From IMG/VR virus record IMGVR_UViG_3300025771_000151, positions 1 through 27,176 of that record: a stretch of DNA of 27,176 nt; one strand, 5' to 3'. Below are positions 14,301-21,930 of this stretch, one piece after another. The notes below the pieces were generated by a model. That model was not told the DNA's origin and searched no databases. It saw nothing but the letters and a program-made list of their open reading frames with translations. How positions within the stretch are numbered: position 1 is the stretch's first letter; every line of letters begins with the position of its first letter. Source of the DNA: a virus. Position numbers and translations under genes: made by a program.

Positions 14301-14807
14301 CTTAAGGGTCTGGTAGTCCTCGTAAGGCGTGTTGTCATCTCTTTCTTTGTACGCTACGTCTTTCAGTAGAGAGAGGCCATCAACGAACACAAGTTTAACT
14401 TGGTATGGATACCCGCCTAATTCAATTTTAATTTGATCTGGCACCAAGAAACCACGAAAGACCTCTCCCTCACTCATTTGCCCAGAAACCTCTTGAATGG
14501 ACACACCAATTTTCCAGTCGGGCTGTGAAGACAAGTACTTGATGTACTCGTGGTCGTCGTCAGAATTCACATACAGATCTAGCTCTAGCTTACTTGTCGT
14601 GATGGGCGAGTAAATGCCATTTGACAAGTCATTCTCGTAGCTTACGTTGACGCCTCCCTTTGGGATATCTAAGTCTCTGCCTATGCTAAAGTCATAGCTT
14701 GTAGGGTCGTAATTAATCGTCCCCTCTTGCAGGTTGAATACCATAATCTGAAATCGCCGACCGTGGTCGTCGTCAAATCTAGATTGTGCTAGTGTTGTGT
14801 ACGCCAT
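11346..14807 (-). CDS. Large tail-tip/tail fibre protein
   Basis: A 1153-residue protein directly after the tape measure gene, where siphoviruses encode distal tail and tail-associated proteins. The N-terminal half (about 1-420) contains long beta-rich stretches like the hub part of such proteins (NVSYENDLSNGIYSPITTSK; VFRGFLVPDQIKI). The middle has several carbohydrate-binding-like beta regions, and after about residue 900 the sequence becomes fibre-like, rich in Gly, Ser and Thr (KGQYLASGGTTQDPGWGYPP). The end (about 1040-1153) looks like a compact beta-sandwich. No catalytic motif is visible. Most likely it forms the baseplate hub and part of the receptor-binding tip. It starts in a 1-base overlap with the tape measure stop (TAATG). 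Confidence 0.72.
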   Translation of the reverse strand: MAYTTLAQSRFDDDHGRRFQIMVFNLQEGTINYDPTSYDFSIGRDLDIPKGGVNVSYENDLSNGIYSPITTSKLELDLYVNSDDDHEYIKYLSSQPDWKIGVSIQEVSGQMSEGEVFRGFLVPDQIKIELGGYPYQVKLVFVDGLSLLKDVAYKERDDNTPYEDYQTLKITIGRAITRIRDAYNFFRGSTPITGEVVPINIIEYIDLFGKNWGTSLTYDDKSVLYTLKINQQTFNKPSSLPNPVGTGFRVFEDVMSCYEVLEHICIALGCRLHMRNDTLYFISPTTYHDASTCRGFEHLNTGLSGSNDNKDRLEIPALAGDGITALSARPDFTDLDGCDLLEGSTRYQLPALRGVLYTHKDSGSQRVLGGRYPIPRTAPPQYAETFSNISYNLQQYGYESGIENVFTTHVLYSRLRSVIAGTPTYFDFEQLSVVGNPFTAGTGKHDYYEAPARVEHATVDRVKLQGINLTEARQLVSWSEDYPLEDSEIDVPPDIPFRFQTMAYVNTNFDNDVTVGAKIVLRFKIRVGGYYLKQHVTHASYASDEIPNTNGFEIIKPGGNAWYKPLRATADAEWTQTSTDRFEVVLNNPDLLELPAEFATLVHIDADGNSYEYGGGVATVLEPRTDDSEVDRLRHRNNMMGSQAENFHNFRLPLDIDIPSLPDGAANQTGIEVYLIDVIAYDSGGSAFSETQMDDFLRANVRFENVRFFLGTGEKGDDAVYFAASNNPKTDIVERMPASVVGGRPNGWFGTNGYLYIGTGDQDYSQSYGSFVSGVGYFGAARDLYEVHADEYMRFRNSSRYVYDLKLQPKNYVSGQTFKDLLYYEYRPVFTIDGTELQMCPISIRHELTSGITDLTCVQMGRDLDSITEAQDTGRDPTGTSGNDSGGLPTEAIDFTREAQRRGKRPGLPVVDSKKLSHVNLTPDKTGIASLTVSSTAYLPMGSFADVFASSNPRTGITNDRILMVSPDQVISELPAGTKGQYLASGGTTQDPGWGYPPYVLASSSTRIPMYYTSRYYMGSSLYGWDTDTGYSTSQTGRSLLIDDYAHMGIVCPTDVSQLQIYGTLRNDTNVDTIKVWVLTGQSPNGASGSISLTDVLELSVTISQVDRHYDFSGTATGLTISKGDLVFIFFQRTDLPNGTTYVNTSYTILVQQ

Positions 14808-17680
14808 TACCTTCCTGTTCTGAACATGTTGTACTTAGCTCGGCGGCTAGCCAAGACCAAGTCTTGACCATCCAAACGCGTGCTCAATTCCATGTCTTGA
14901 TTTCCGCCACCCATCTTATTCATCAGGCTTGGGAGCTTCTCGAGCGGGATGACAGCCTCCTTACCGCTGCGGTTGTCACCAATCATCGCGAGCATAGGCC
15001 CGTTGGTGATACCACCCTCGGCTAGAGCTGGGATGCTGTTGATGAGACCCGTGAGGACACCGAGACCCACGCTGGCGGCGACGAGCTTGCTGATTGCTTC
15101 AGGCTTGCTCTCGTCCTCCATAACAGCTGCCAAGTAACGCATGTAGGCATAGCGTGCAGCAGACTTGGCAGCATCCTTAAATGCCTCCATAGCGGCCTGA
15201 CCAAAGCTCTTGCTTGCATCGGCAGCCTCGCCAAGGTTCTGGCCAATCCCGAAAGAGATATCGCCAATCGTGCGCAAGGCATCGGTGTTTGACTCGGTAG
15301 CCTCCTTCGCCTTGTTTTGCGCATCCTCGAATGCCTTCTTCTTTGCGATGAGAGCCGTGAGGATATCTGCTTGCTCCAAGTACATTTCATTTTCTCGGCC
15401 AAGGGCATCAGCCAAGAAGTGGACCAAGCTGGCCTGATTGCTGATTTGAGCAGAAAGCATATCGCCTTCGTCAGTAAACATGCCAAGAGTGCTTCGCAAG
15501 TCGATTGACTCTTGGCCCTTGGCAAAGCGCAAGAGGGCCTTGGTGTACTCGTCAAAGGCAGACTCCTGATCCTCTAACGCCTTAACTTCTGGGGCAAGGC
15601 TTTCAATCTGCTTTTTGATTTCTGCAACTTGGTCGATGAACTCGCTGCGCACCTCAGGGTCGTCAATTTCACTAAAGTCCTTGAGGGCTTTGTTCAGGAT
15701 CTTGAGTTTGTCGGCTTGGAAGGCAATAGTGTCTTGGCCTCCGATGCCTTTCGTGAGGAAAGTAAACCGCTCCAGACGAGCCAAATCACGCTCCATTTCT
15801 TGGATGAAGTTCATGGGGCCTGGCGTGCCCATGCCGCCACCATCCCCAGTGCCAAACAGAGCCTCCAGAGCTTTCTTAAACTCAGGGCTGTTGAGCATCT
15901 CCAAAAACGCCTTCTGCTGAGCCTCTAGGTCCTCAATCTCTTTCTGCCTCTCACGAATGAAGACGTTCAGACTCTCTTTCTCTTGCCTCTTAGGGTCAAT
16001 GAGCATCCCGCCCTTGATAGTCTGGAATGGCGCATATCCCTGTTCGCCAGCGGCAGCCCTTCTCTGGATATCCTCAAGGCGTTGCTGAGCAGTAATTTGC
16101 TCACCAATCTTCTGCAACCTCTCCGCCTCTACCCTCTGTAGCTCACCTTGGATGGCTCGGGCCTTGGCCACATTAGCCACGGACTTAGCGAACTCGTTGT
16201 ACTTGGTTGTCAGGGTCTCCACTGACGTAGTCTCAGCGTCTAGCTTGCCGAAGTATTCGGGAGCCAATTCATTGAGCTTGTTCAGGATTTCTTGCCGCTC
16301 CTCGAGGGTGTGGTTCTGATTCTTGTAGGCTGCAATAAGGTTCTTGACTGGTGTGGTCTGCTTCGCAATAGATGTGGCCGCAGTCTCGTTGGCTCTAGCC
16401 ATACGCTCTGCTTGTGTCTGAACCTCCTTCATACCTCTCTCCAAGCCCATCAGGAAGGAGACAACAACGCTGACGGCTAGGATGGCCCCAAGGGCTGGTA
16501 GGAGGCTCGTGTTGATGGCCGCAGCTAGGCCTGGCGCGAGAATCGTCAATTGACTCCACATAGTCGCCAAGGCACCACTAATCACAAGCACGGGTCCAAT
16601 AGCGGCAACGAGAGCACCGAAAACCACGATGACACCTTGCAAGAAGGCTGGCATCTTGGCAAAGCCATTGGTGATCATGATTAAGATCTCAAGCAGGAAG
16701 TTGAGAATAGGCAGGAGCGCCTTACCAATTTGAATGCTCAGGTTCTCGAGGGCACTGGTGAGCTTCTTTTGTACAGCGAAGGACGTGTCGTCCATCTTCT
16801 GCTGCATGATATCCAGAGTCCCCGCGCTGTTTCTGAGAGACTGGAAGAGCTTGTGGAACTCGTCACGGTTCTCTTGCAGTACGGGGATGGCTGTTGCAGC
16901 GCGGATGCCGAAGCGGTCAATGGCCTCCGTCATAGTCATCGTCCCATTGATGACCTTCAGGAACTCTTGCTCCACATCACCACCCTCCTGTGCAAGCTTG
17001 GCAAAGATCATACGGAGTCGCGTACCCGCGATAGACCCCTTGACGCCCGTGTTGGCCAAGACGCCCATGGCAGCACTAAGCTGCTCGAGACTGATACCGC
17101 TGACAGCAGCTTGGCTACCAGCATATTTCATGGTCTCGGCAAACGATTCAAAATCAAGAGCCGAACGACTGATGGCCACTGCAACGATATCGTTTACGTG
17201 CTCAATCTTACTTGCCTCGAGACCGAAGGTTCGTAGCGTAGCACCAGCAATCTCAGCGGAGCGAGGGAGAGACGCCCCCGTCACTTGAGCAAGACTCAAC
17301 GTCGACTCAGTGACCTGATTGATTTCTTGGGCGCTGAAGCCGAGCTTAGCAAACTCCTCCTGAAGCTGACCAACACTACGTGCGGTGAAGATGGTCTTAC
17401 TACCAAGCTCCTCTGCTTTCATAGTCAGCCTTTCAAGCTCACCAGCAGCCGAGCCACTGATAGCTGCCACGCGGGCCATCTGGTACTCGAACTCGGTAGC
17501 CGTCTCAGCTACACGTCGGCCTATCAAAGCCAAAGGCAAGCTGATGCCGATAGACATCTTCTTGCCAATGTCGCTCATCATGCGACCAGCCCTCGCGGTT
17601 CTTTTTGCTACGTCATCAAGACCCTTACTAAACCGCTCGTGGTCTAGGGCTATTTGTAGTGATAGTTTCGAATCAGCCAT
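14807..17680 (-). CDS. Tail tape measure protein
   Basis: A 957-residue tape measure protein that sets tail length and is injected with the DNA. Residues about 60-320 match the TP901-type core (ATEFEYQMARVAAISGSAAG; TMKYAGSQAAVSGISLEQLS; GVKGSIAGTRLRM). Three hydrophobic segments follow (about 321-338, 346-372 and 392-412), which may form a membrane pore. A long helical and coiled-coil region (about 430-830) and a Gly-rich hydrophobic end follow. By the rule of about 1.5 angstrom per residue the tail would be near 140 nm; this is an estimate. The gene follows the frameshifting chaperone pair, the standard order, and overlaps it by 8 bases. Confidence 0.93.
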   Translation of the reverse strand: MADSKLSLQIALDHERFSKGLDDVAKRTARAGRMMSDIGKKMSIGISLPLALIGRRVAETATEFEYQMARVAAISGSAAGELERLTMKAEELGSKTIFTARSVGQLQEEFAKLGFSAQEINQVTESTLSLAQVTGASLPRSAEIAGATLRTFGLEASKIEHVNDIVAVAISRSALDFESFAETMKYAGSQAAVSGISLEQLSAAMGVLANTGVKGSIAGTRLRMIFAKLAQEGGDVEQEFLKVINGTMTMTEAIDRFGIRAATAIPVLQENRDEFHKLFQSLRNSAGTLDIMQQKMDDTSFAVQKKLTSALENLSIQIGKALLPILNFLLEILIMITNGFAKMPAFLQGVIVVFGALVAAIGPVLVISGALATMWSQLTILAPGLAAAINTSLLPALGAILAVSVVVSFLMGLERGMKEVQTQAERMARANETAATSIAKQTTPVKNLIAAYKNQNHTLEERQEILNKLNELAPEYFGKLDAETTSVETLTTKYNEFAKSVANVAKARAIQGELQRVEAERLQKIGEQITAQQRLEDIQRRAAAGEQGYAPFQTIKGGMLIDPKRQEKESLNVFIRERQKEIEDLEAQQKAFLEMLNSPEFKKALEALFGTGDGGGMGTPGPMNFIQEMERDLARLERFTFLTKGIGGQDTIAFQADKLKILNKALKDFSEIDDPEVRSEFIDQVAEIKKQIESLAPEVKALEDQESAFDEYTKALLRFAKGQESIDLRSTLGMFTDEGDMLSAQISNQASLVHFLADALGRENEMYLEQADILTALIAKKKAFEDAQNKAKEATESNTDALRTIGDISFGIGQNLGEAADASKSFGQAAMEAFKDAAKSAARYAYMRYLAAVMEDESKPEAISKLVAASVGLGVLTGLINSIPALAEGGITNGPMLAMIGDNRSGKEAVIPLEKLPSLMNKMGGGNQDMELSTRLDGQDLVLASRRAKYNMFRTGR

Positions 17681-17954
17681 TGCTCAGTTTTGAACCCATC
17701 TTCTGCAACCACTCGATGTTTGCTTCCGTTGGGCGGATGTCTTTTTGTTTTTCGACACCATCCGAATAGGGATGGAAGTCTTGAGGCTTATATGGCGTAG
17801 GTCTCTTCTTACTATCTCGGTTTAGGTTGGCATGCATGCAGAGTATGCTCGATGTATGCCACCACAGCCGTGACTGCTCTTCTTTGATACTATTGCTGAA
17901 AGTCGTGTACTCCCAAAAGGTCATAGACCAAAACTCCTTAGGCCGAAGCCCCAT
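17673..17954 (-). CDS. Tail assembly chaperone, -1 frameshift extension (gpT-like)
   Basis: A 93-codon frame that can start at 17954 but is most likely made as the C-terminal part of a fusion. From the slip site at 18011-18017, a -1 shift enters this frame, and it stays open for 19 codons (REKDQDPVTWQGLYHGGLS) before Met at 17954. The fusion would have 230 residues: 118 from the first frame and 112 from this one. The segment GLRPKEFWSMTFWEY is typical of gpGT-type chaperones, where the T part binds the tail tube protein while G binds the tape measure protein. It overlaps the tape measure gene by 8 bases. Confidence 0.85.
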   Translation of the reverse strand: MGLRPKEFWSMTFWEYTTFSNSIKEEQSRLWWHTSSILCMHANLNRDSKKRPTPYKPQDFHPYSDGVEKQKDIRPTEANIEWLQKMGSKLSNG

Positions 17955-17986
17955 AGACAGGCCCCCGTGATAGAGGCCTTGCCATG

Positions 17987-18364
17987 TTACGGGGTCTTGG
18001 TCTTTTTCACGTTTCCCAAGTCGTCGGCTTCAGATGGTTCGACGGGATCCTCGCCGCCCATAGCCACACTAATCAGCGTAGCGTATTCGGCAACGGTCTC
18101 TTCGTTCTCAAACATGTGAGCCGCAAACTGGTTAAAGTCTGGAAGCTGTGTCTTATCGTCCCCCTTATAGTGGAGGGCGTTGACCATCCCGTAATAGATG
18201 AGACGAGGGACGGCAGCGATTGGGTCGCGCTTAATCCACTCGTCCATTTGAGAGATGGTGAGAGCCTCAGCCTCGCAAACCAGTCGGAATGCATTCATGC
18301 TAAGGTGACACGTATACTTCTTTCCTTTGAAGGAAACCTGAAATTGACCTGACAACGTATTCAT
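17987..18364 (-). CDS. Tail assembly chaperone (gpG-like)
   Basis: A 125-residue protein between the tail tube and tape measure genes, the normal place of the gpG-type chaperone. It coats the tape measure protein before the tube assembles. It is alpha-helical after an N-terminal beta hairpin (FQVSFKGKKYTCHLSMNAFR). Its last codons contain the heptamer GGGAAAC in the register TTG-GGA-AAC, seven codons before the TAA stop, allowing a -1 shift into the downstream frame. Most ribosomes would stop here, so this short form should be the main product. Confidence 0.85.
   Translation of the reverse strand: MNTLSGQFQVSFKGKKYTCHLSMNAFRLVCEAEALTISQMDEWIKRDPIAAVPRLIYYGMVNALHYKGDDKTQLPDFNQFAAHMFENEETVAEYATLISVAMGGEDPVEPSEADDLGNVKKTKTP
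18011..18017 (-). promoter_or_regulatory. Programmed -1 frameshift site GGGAAAC
   Basis: The minus-strand heptamer G-GGA-AAC fits the X-XXY-YYZ slippery pattern in the zero frame and is close to the GGGAAAG of phage lambda G/T. The -1 frame is open from here to 17673. A 6-base-pair stem (GGCCTC with GGGGCC, 17960-17978) lies about 32 bases downstream, further than usual for a stimulating structure. The position at the end of the chaperone gene makes it very probable. Confidence 0.88.
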
Positions 18365-18401
18365 AGTGATTGAATTTACGCCACAAGATAAGCTTTATTG
18401 A

Positions 18402-18923
18402 TTACGGAATGAATTCCAGCAGCTTACCAGAAATCTCGAAAGATGCTGAGTAGTCAACAAAGCCGTTCACAGGTGCATTAGCTTGGAGAGACAACAGATA
18501 GGCAGTACCAAACATGGCATGATCATCATAGTTGTCGGTAGACCAAGCTACGATAAGTTCGGTCTTGTTGGTCAGGTGATCAACAAGCTCCTCGATATCG
18601 AAGTTAGCATGACCAAGAGCAACTAGGCCATCGACCGAGATCGTGGCACTAGTCACTCCTGTTCTCTTGTTCTCTGTGCGAGACGCCTTGATGACTGGCT
18701 GTATGTACTTGCGCACTTCAGTGTTTATGCTGATGGTCGCATTGCTGCTGTACGCTACGGGGACCCATGTGAAGATATTAACCACACCGCCACCGCCAGG
18801 GTGGTTAGCAAAGGCTTCAAAAGTGCCCCAGTTGCTCATAGCGTTATCCTCAGCAGTCTCAGGGCTGCGGTCAATGAAGACACCGACGTTATTACCCTTA
18901 AGGGTTCCCGCTGTACTAGCCAT
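18402..18923 (-). CDS. Tail tube protein paralog 1
   Basis: A 173-residue protein, the most diverged of three tandem tail tube-like proteins. It shares the opening pattern (MASTAGTLKGNNVGVFID) and the closing beta strands (VNGFVDYSASFEISG) with the two genes upstream. It belongs to the TP901-1-type major tail proteins, which form stacked hexameric rings around the tape measure. It has a Gly-rich insertion (NHPGGGGVVN, about residues 40-49) and lacks the GIGSSxRSYGIGSQ core of the others. It may be a tail terminator-like or tip ring, or a variant tube subunit. It lies 3 bases after the next paralog. Confidence 0.8.
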   Translation of the reverse strand: MASTAGTLKGNNVGVFIDRSPETAEDNAMSNWGTFEAFANHPGGGGVVNIFTWVPVAYSSNATISINTEVRKYIQPVIKASRTENKRTGVTSATISVDGLVALGHANFDIEELVDHLTNKTELIVAWSTDNYDDHAMFGTAYLLSLQANAPVNGFVDYSASFEISGKLLEFIP

Positions 18924-18926
18924 GTC

Positions 18927-19433
18927 TTAGGCTGCGTTAATCTCGCTTACGTCGCCGTCAATCTCAATGGTGCAGCTGAACGTCGTAAAGTCGTTCACCC
19001 CTGCGCTAGCCTCCAAAGACGTGACAAAGCCTGACCCAGCCAAAGCATATTCGGATGCGTCATTGGTGGCCCATACCACCGTGACCTTCGTCTTGTCGAT
19101 AGCCAAACCAGCCAAGAACTCGAGGTTGTAAGTGGCGTCCATAGCCACCACTCCCTCAAGGCTCATGCTTGCGCTCTGGGAGCCAATGCCGTAGCTGCGT
19201 GCGCTGCTACCGATGCCCTCAGAACCACCATTGGTCGTCTTGAACACGGTCTCGTAAGAGGCGTTGCTGATGCTGATGCTGGCGTTGGTGCTGGCGCCAA
19301 TCAAATGGTAGTCAGTCGTGTTGATAACGTCTGGCGTCCCGCTTGTGATGAAGTCCGACCCGTCTGAGTTGGCGTTGCTGTCGTCAATGTAGAGACCGAC
19401 AACATTACCTTGTACTGATCCTGTGATAGCCAT
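18927..19433 (-). CDS. Tail tube protein paralog 2
   Basis: A 168-residue major tail protein-like subunit that is closely similar to the gene before it. Shared segments include SVQGN, the NASxSISNASYET block, GIGSSARSYGIGSQSASMSL, and ASAGVNDFTTFSCTIEIDGD near the end. The fold expected is the beta-sandwich of phage tail tubes. Start at ATG 19433, 2 bases after the stop of paralog 3. The close similarity shows a fairly recent gene duplication that has been kept, so both copies may be built into the tail. Confidence 0.85.
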   Translation of the reverse strand: MAITGSVQGNVVGLYIDDSNANSDGSDFITSGTPDVINTTDYHLIGASTNASISISNASYETVFKTTNGGSEGIGSSARSYGIGSQSASMSLEGVVAMDATYNLEFLAGLAIDKTKVTVVWATNDASEYALAGSGFVTSLEASAGVNDFTTFSCTIEIDGDVSEINAA

Positions 19434-19435
19434 GA

Positions 19436-19930
19436 TTACGCTGCGTTATTCTTTGAAGCATCACCATCCAATTCAATCGTGCAAGAGAACGTGGTGAAGT
19501 CGTTTACCCCTGCGCTAGCTTCGATGCTGGTGATAAAACCAGTTCCAGTAATCTGCATGTCGTCACCATTGTTGGTGCCCCATACCACGCCGACCTTGGT
19601 CTTGTTGATGGCCAAGCCAGTCAGGTACTCAAGGCCGTAGGTTGCGTCCATTTGTACGACACCCTCCAAAGAGAGCGACCCACTCTGTGAGCCAATGCCG
19701 TAGCTACGTGAGCTACTGCCGATACCTGCGGCTCCAGCATTAGTAGTCTTGAAGTTAGTCTCGTATGACGCATTGCTGATGCTGAACGAGGCATTCGTTG
19801 TAGCGCCAATGAGGTCCCAGTTTGCGGTAGCGGGAGTCCAAGTGCCTCCTGCTGCTGCCGCTGGGGAGCTGGTGCTATCCACGTACAGGCCAACGATATT
19901 ACCTTGTACGCTTCCCGATGTTGCTGCCAT
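19436..19930 (-). CDS. Tail tube protein paralog 3
   Basis: A 164-residue major tail protein-like subunit, the first of the three in transcription order. It has the SGSVQGNIVGLYVD opening, an Ala- and Gly-rich loop (PAAAAGGTW), the GIGSSSRSYGIGSQSGSLSL core and the ASAGVNDFTTFSCTIELDGD end. It is most similar to paralog 2. A 69-base gap lies before it, one of the few in the late operon, and could hold a promoter to boost tail tube synthesis, though no clear promoter motif was found there. Confidence 0.85.
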   Translation of the reverse strand: MAATSGSVQGNIVGLYVDSTSSPAAAAGGTWTPATANWDLIGATTNASFSISNASYETNFKTTNAGAAGIGSSSRSYGIGSQSGSLSLEGVVQMDATYGLEYLTGLAINKTKVGVVWGTNNGDDMQITGTGFITSIEASAGVNDFTTFSCTIELDGDASKNNAA

Positions 19931-19999
19931 AGCTTCTGTGTTAGAATTTGAAAGAGAAAGTTCGATTTGATACGCGAGATGTCGACAAACTAGGTTGGA

Positions 20000-20410
20000 T
20001 TACCCATCCCATTTGTCCATCTCAAGAGCGTAGATTGTTCTGATGATGTAGAAGTCGTCGAGTTCATGAGCGTCGGTCATGACGTCGACCAAGCTGATAA
20101 GCTTGATGTCGTAAGGCCCTAGACCGCTAACGCTGGCGCTGGGGTTCTTGTAGTTATCGAGGCGAGCGCGACAAGCCTCGTGGATGCGCCACGTTTGGTA
20201 GATGCTTGGATGCGTGATGTAGACCTCGATGTTGTAGGTCTCGAAGACCATGCCGTCCTTAGTGCGATCTAAGTCAGTGCTCAAGAGATTCACAATGATG
20301 TGAGGGCGCTCTATGGTCTGCTCACCCTTAACGGCTGAGATGTTTGTCGTGGGGACGAGGGTTGTGACGGCGTTATCCGTCATGAGCAACTGCATAACAA
20401 CGTGAATCAT
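20000..20410 (-). CDS. Tail completion protein (DUF3168-like)
   Basis: A 136-residue protein in the position of the tail completion/terminator protein (HK97 gp10 gene followed by this and then the tube gene). The composition fits: N-terminal helix MIHVVMQLLMTDNAVTTLV, a PHIIVNLLSTD strand resembling the P-x-I/V pattern of DUF3168, and the ENIEVYI-like strand YNIEVYITHP. It would form the ring that ends the tail tube and docks to the head. The assignment rests mostly on gene order plus general likeness. It overlaps the previous gene by 4 bases. Confidence 0.65.
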   Translation of the reverse strand: MIHVVMQLLMTDNAVTTLVPTTNISAVKGEQTIERPHIIVNLLSTDLDRTKDGMVFETYNIEVYITHPSIYQTWRIHEACRARLDNYKNPSASVSGLGPYDIKLISLVDVMTDAHELDDFYIIRTIYALEMDKWDG

Positions 20411-20970
20411 GATCCGTACTTTTTCTTTATCGCCTTTCTAATCTTACCCTCAATGAGCTTTTTCATCTTCTCATCCAATCTTTTCTTGGCAACAGCCTCC
20501 AGACCAACCTTAGCTTTGGCTACGTAAGGGTTGGCTTTACGACCATGGAAGATGCGTGGCACAACAACCTTCTGTCCAGGGTTCTTTCTGTCGTCAAAGA
20601 CAAAACGCGAGCCTGTCTTTCGTGGTCGCTTGACCTTTTTTGTTGTTCCAAGTTCGACCAAGTGAGAGTAGTTGATGCGCTTCTTGCTCCGCCCCCTGAT
20701 GGTTGGCCCAACGCGGACACCATAGAATGACCCCAGCCCCGTTCTAGCCAAATCCGTAGTATTGATACTTGCCTTCAAATTGCCCGTCTCGCCCTTTGGG
20801 GCGTACATGCGCATGGCGTCACGGATAGGCTTAGCCGCGTGCCTACACGCTTGCTGCATGTAGTTCTTGCGGTCTTTTAAGTCAAGCCTCTTGAGGTCCT
20901 CAGTGAAGCGCTTAAATGCCGTCGTATCAAACTTGACGTTGGGGCTATATCGTCCGCTTGAAAGGCTCAT
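20407..20970 (-). CDS. HK97 gp10-like neck protein
   Basis: A 187-residue basic protein of the HK97 gp10 family that takes part in joining head and tail. Features: DLKRLDLKDRKNYMQQACRH, a helix followed by AAKPIRDAMRMYAPKGETGNL (the A.......P..tG.L pattern of the family), then GVRVGPTIRG and HLVELGTT, which correspond to the conserved strand and the YA..vEfGT segment. The start at 20970 was preferred over 21006 because it gives an ATGA overlap with the previous gene. The C-terminal 40 residues are very lysine- and arginine-rich and may contact DNA. Confidence 0.87.
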   Translation of the reverse strand: MSLSSGRYSPNVKFDTTAFKRFTEDLKRLDLKDRKNYMQQACRHAAKPIRDAMRMYAPKGETGNLKASINTTDLARTGLGSFYGVRVGPTIRGRSKKRINYSHLVELGTTKKVKRPRKTGSRFVFDDRKNPGQKVVVPRIFHGRKANPYVAKAKVGLEAVAKKRLDEKMKKLIEGKIRKAIKKKYGS

Positions 20971-21323
20971 GCTATCTCTGGTGTCCAGTTGTCTCTGCGC
21001 AAGCACAAGATGCGGACGTAACGATTGCGCTCCATCTCGTCAATACGAGTAATCTCGTAGTATTGACTCTTGTATTTTACGATGGCTCTTTCGTCGAAAC
21101 CGCTCTGGATGCCTTTGATGTAGAACTCGGTTCTAGCCTCCACCACGAGTTGCTTGGCGTGGACCTCTTCCCCAATCGTAGACCACTCGATGTCCCTGCG
21201 GAAAGCCATGCACGTCCTGTGCAAGATGTAGCTGTTACGCGGCTCATTGAACGCGTCAGGCTGCACCGTCTTAGGGGTGTAGATTTTGATCTGCCTATCA
21301 AATCGACCGAGGTTCAGGTTCAT
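20967..21323 (-). CDS. Head closure protein (Phage_H_T_join-like)
   Basis: A 118-residue beta-barrel type protein between the connector and gp10-like genes. It shows the family pattern: N-terminal GRFDRQIKIYTP, then a DAFNEPRNSYIL loop, a WSTIGEEVHAKQLVVEARTE region and the final strand pair KYKSQYYEITRIDEMERN and RYVRILCLRRD. Head closure proteins of this group (SPP1 gp16, HK97 gp9) seal the portal after packaging and receive the tail. ATGA overlaps on both sides mark it as part of a coupled operon. Confidence 0.82.
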   Translation of the reverse strand: MNLNLGRFDRQIKIYTPKTVQPDAFNEPRNSYILHRTCMAFRRDIEWSTIGEEVHAKQLVVEARTEFYIKGIQSGFDERAIVKYKSQYYEITRIDEMERNRYVRILCLRRDNWTPEIA

Positions 21324-21886
21324 GCGAATGATTGTTTGCGGTACTTCTCAAGGAGGTACTTGCTGTTCATAGGAACCTCGAAAACTCGGCTGTATCCAAC
21401 ATCCTGACGCATCTCGTACAAATGCCCCACAATCATGAGTCCAGCTTGCTTGACTAGCTTGGGTGTGGTGGTGTACGATGACGACCATGACACCTGAAGC
21501 CACTCGGGGTCGTTGTTGACGTTGTTGAGGTGTACGCTGTCGGCGAAGACTATCTGACCTGGGTACGCCTTACTGGTGGATTTGTAGTCAGACGTGTCAA
21601 GGGTCTGGTAGGTGCCGTCTTCCAACTTGTGCTGGACCGTGGGTAAATGAGTTAGGTTGGCCTGACGGAAATGCAATACGCGGCTGAAGGTGTCGGTATA
21701 TCCTACGTGGTTGTAGGTCCCGAACCCAAAGCCGAGGATTTGTTCACATGCTTCCTGAGCTGCATCAATCAAGGCATCGACATACGTATCGTCCGTGCTG
21801 AAGTCGATACGGATATGGTCTTTAGCCTCATCGGTAGTAATCCAGTCAGATGTGTTGGCGATTCTTGAGCTGCTGTAGAAGTCCAT
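21320..21886 (-). CDS. Head-tail connector protein (HK97 gp6-like)
   Basis: A 188-residue protein of the gp6/gp15-like adaptor family. The N-terminus has the typical helical bundle TTDEAKDHIRI ... DDTYVDALIDAAQEACEQIL (residues about 17-51), and the C-terminus the long helix LVKQAGLMIVGHLYEMRQD (about 144-162). A beta-rich insert separates them. Twelve or thirteen copies form a ring under the portal. It is the first gene after the terminator that follows the capsid gene. Confidence 0.85.
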   Translation of the reverse strand: MDFYSSSRIANTSDWITTDEAKDHIRIDFSTDDTYVDALIDAAQEACEQILGFGFGTYNHVGYTDTFSRVLHFRQANLTHLPTVQHKLEDGTYQTLDTSDYKSTSKAYPGQIVFADSVHLNNVNNDPEWLQVSWSSSYTTTPKLVKQAGLMIVGHLYEMRQDVGYSRVFEVPMNSKYLLEKYRKQSFA

Positions 21887-21903
21887 GTGCGGTGTTTTGA
21901 GAG

Positions 21904-21930
21904 AAAAAAGGGGAGGGACATTCCCTCCCC
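21904..21930 (-). terminator. Intrinsic terminator after the capsid gene
   Basis: On the minus strand a perfect 9-base-pair GC-rich stem (GGGGAGGGA, 21930-21922, with TCCCTCCCC, 21918-21910), a 3-base loop and six T (21909-21904) form a strong rho-independent terminator just after the capsid gene stop. An A-run on the other side of the stem could make it work weakly in the other direction as well. It probably limits transcription of the connector and tail genes relative to the capsid. Confidence 0.87.

Noticed and set aside
16730-17288. Two plus-strand frames of 168 and 184 codons opposite the tape measure gene
   Set aside because: Long antisense frames arise from the biased codon use of the tape measure gene; the tape measure frame is certain.
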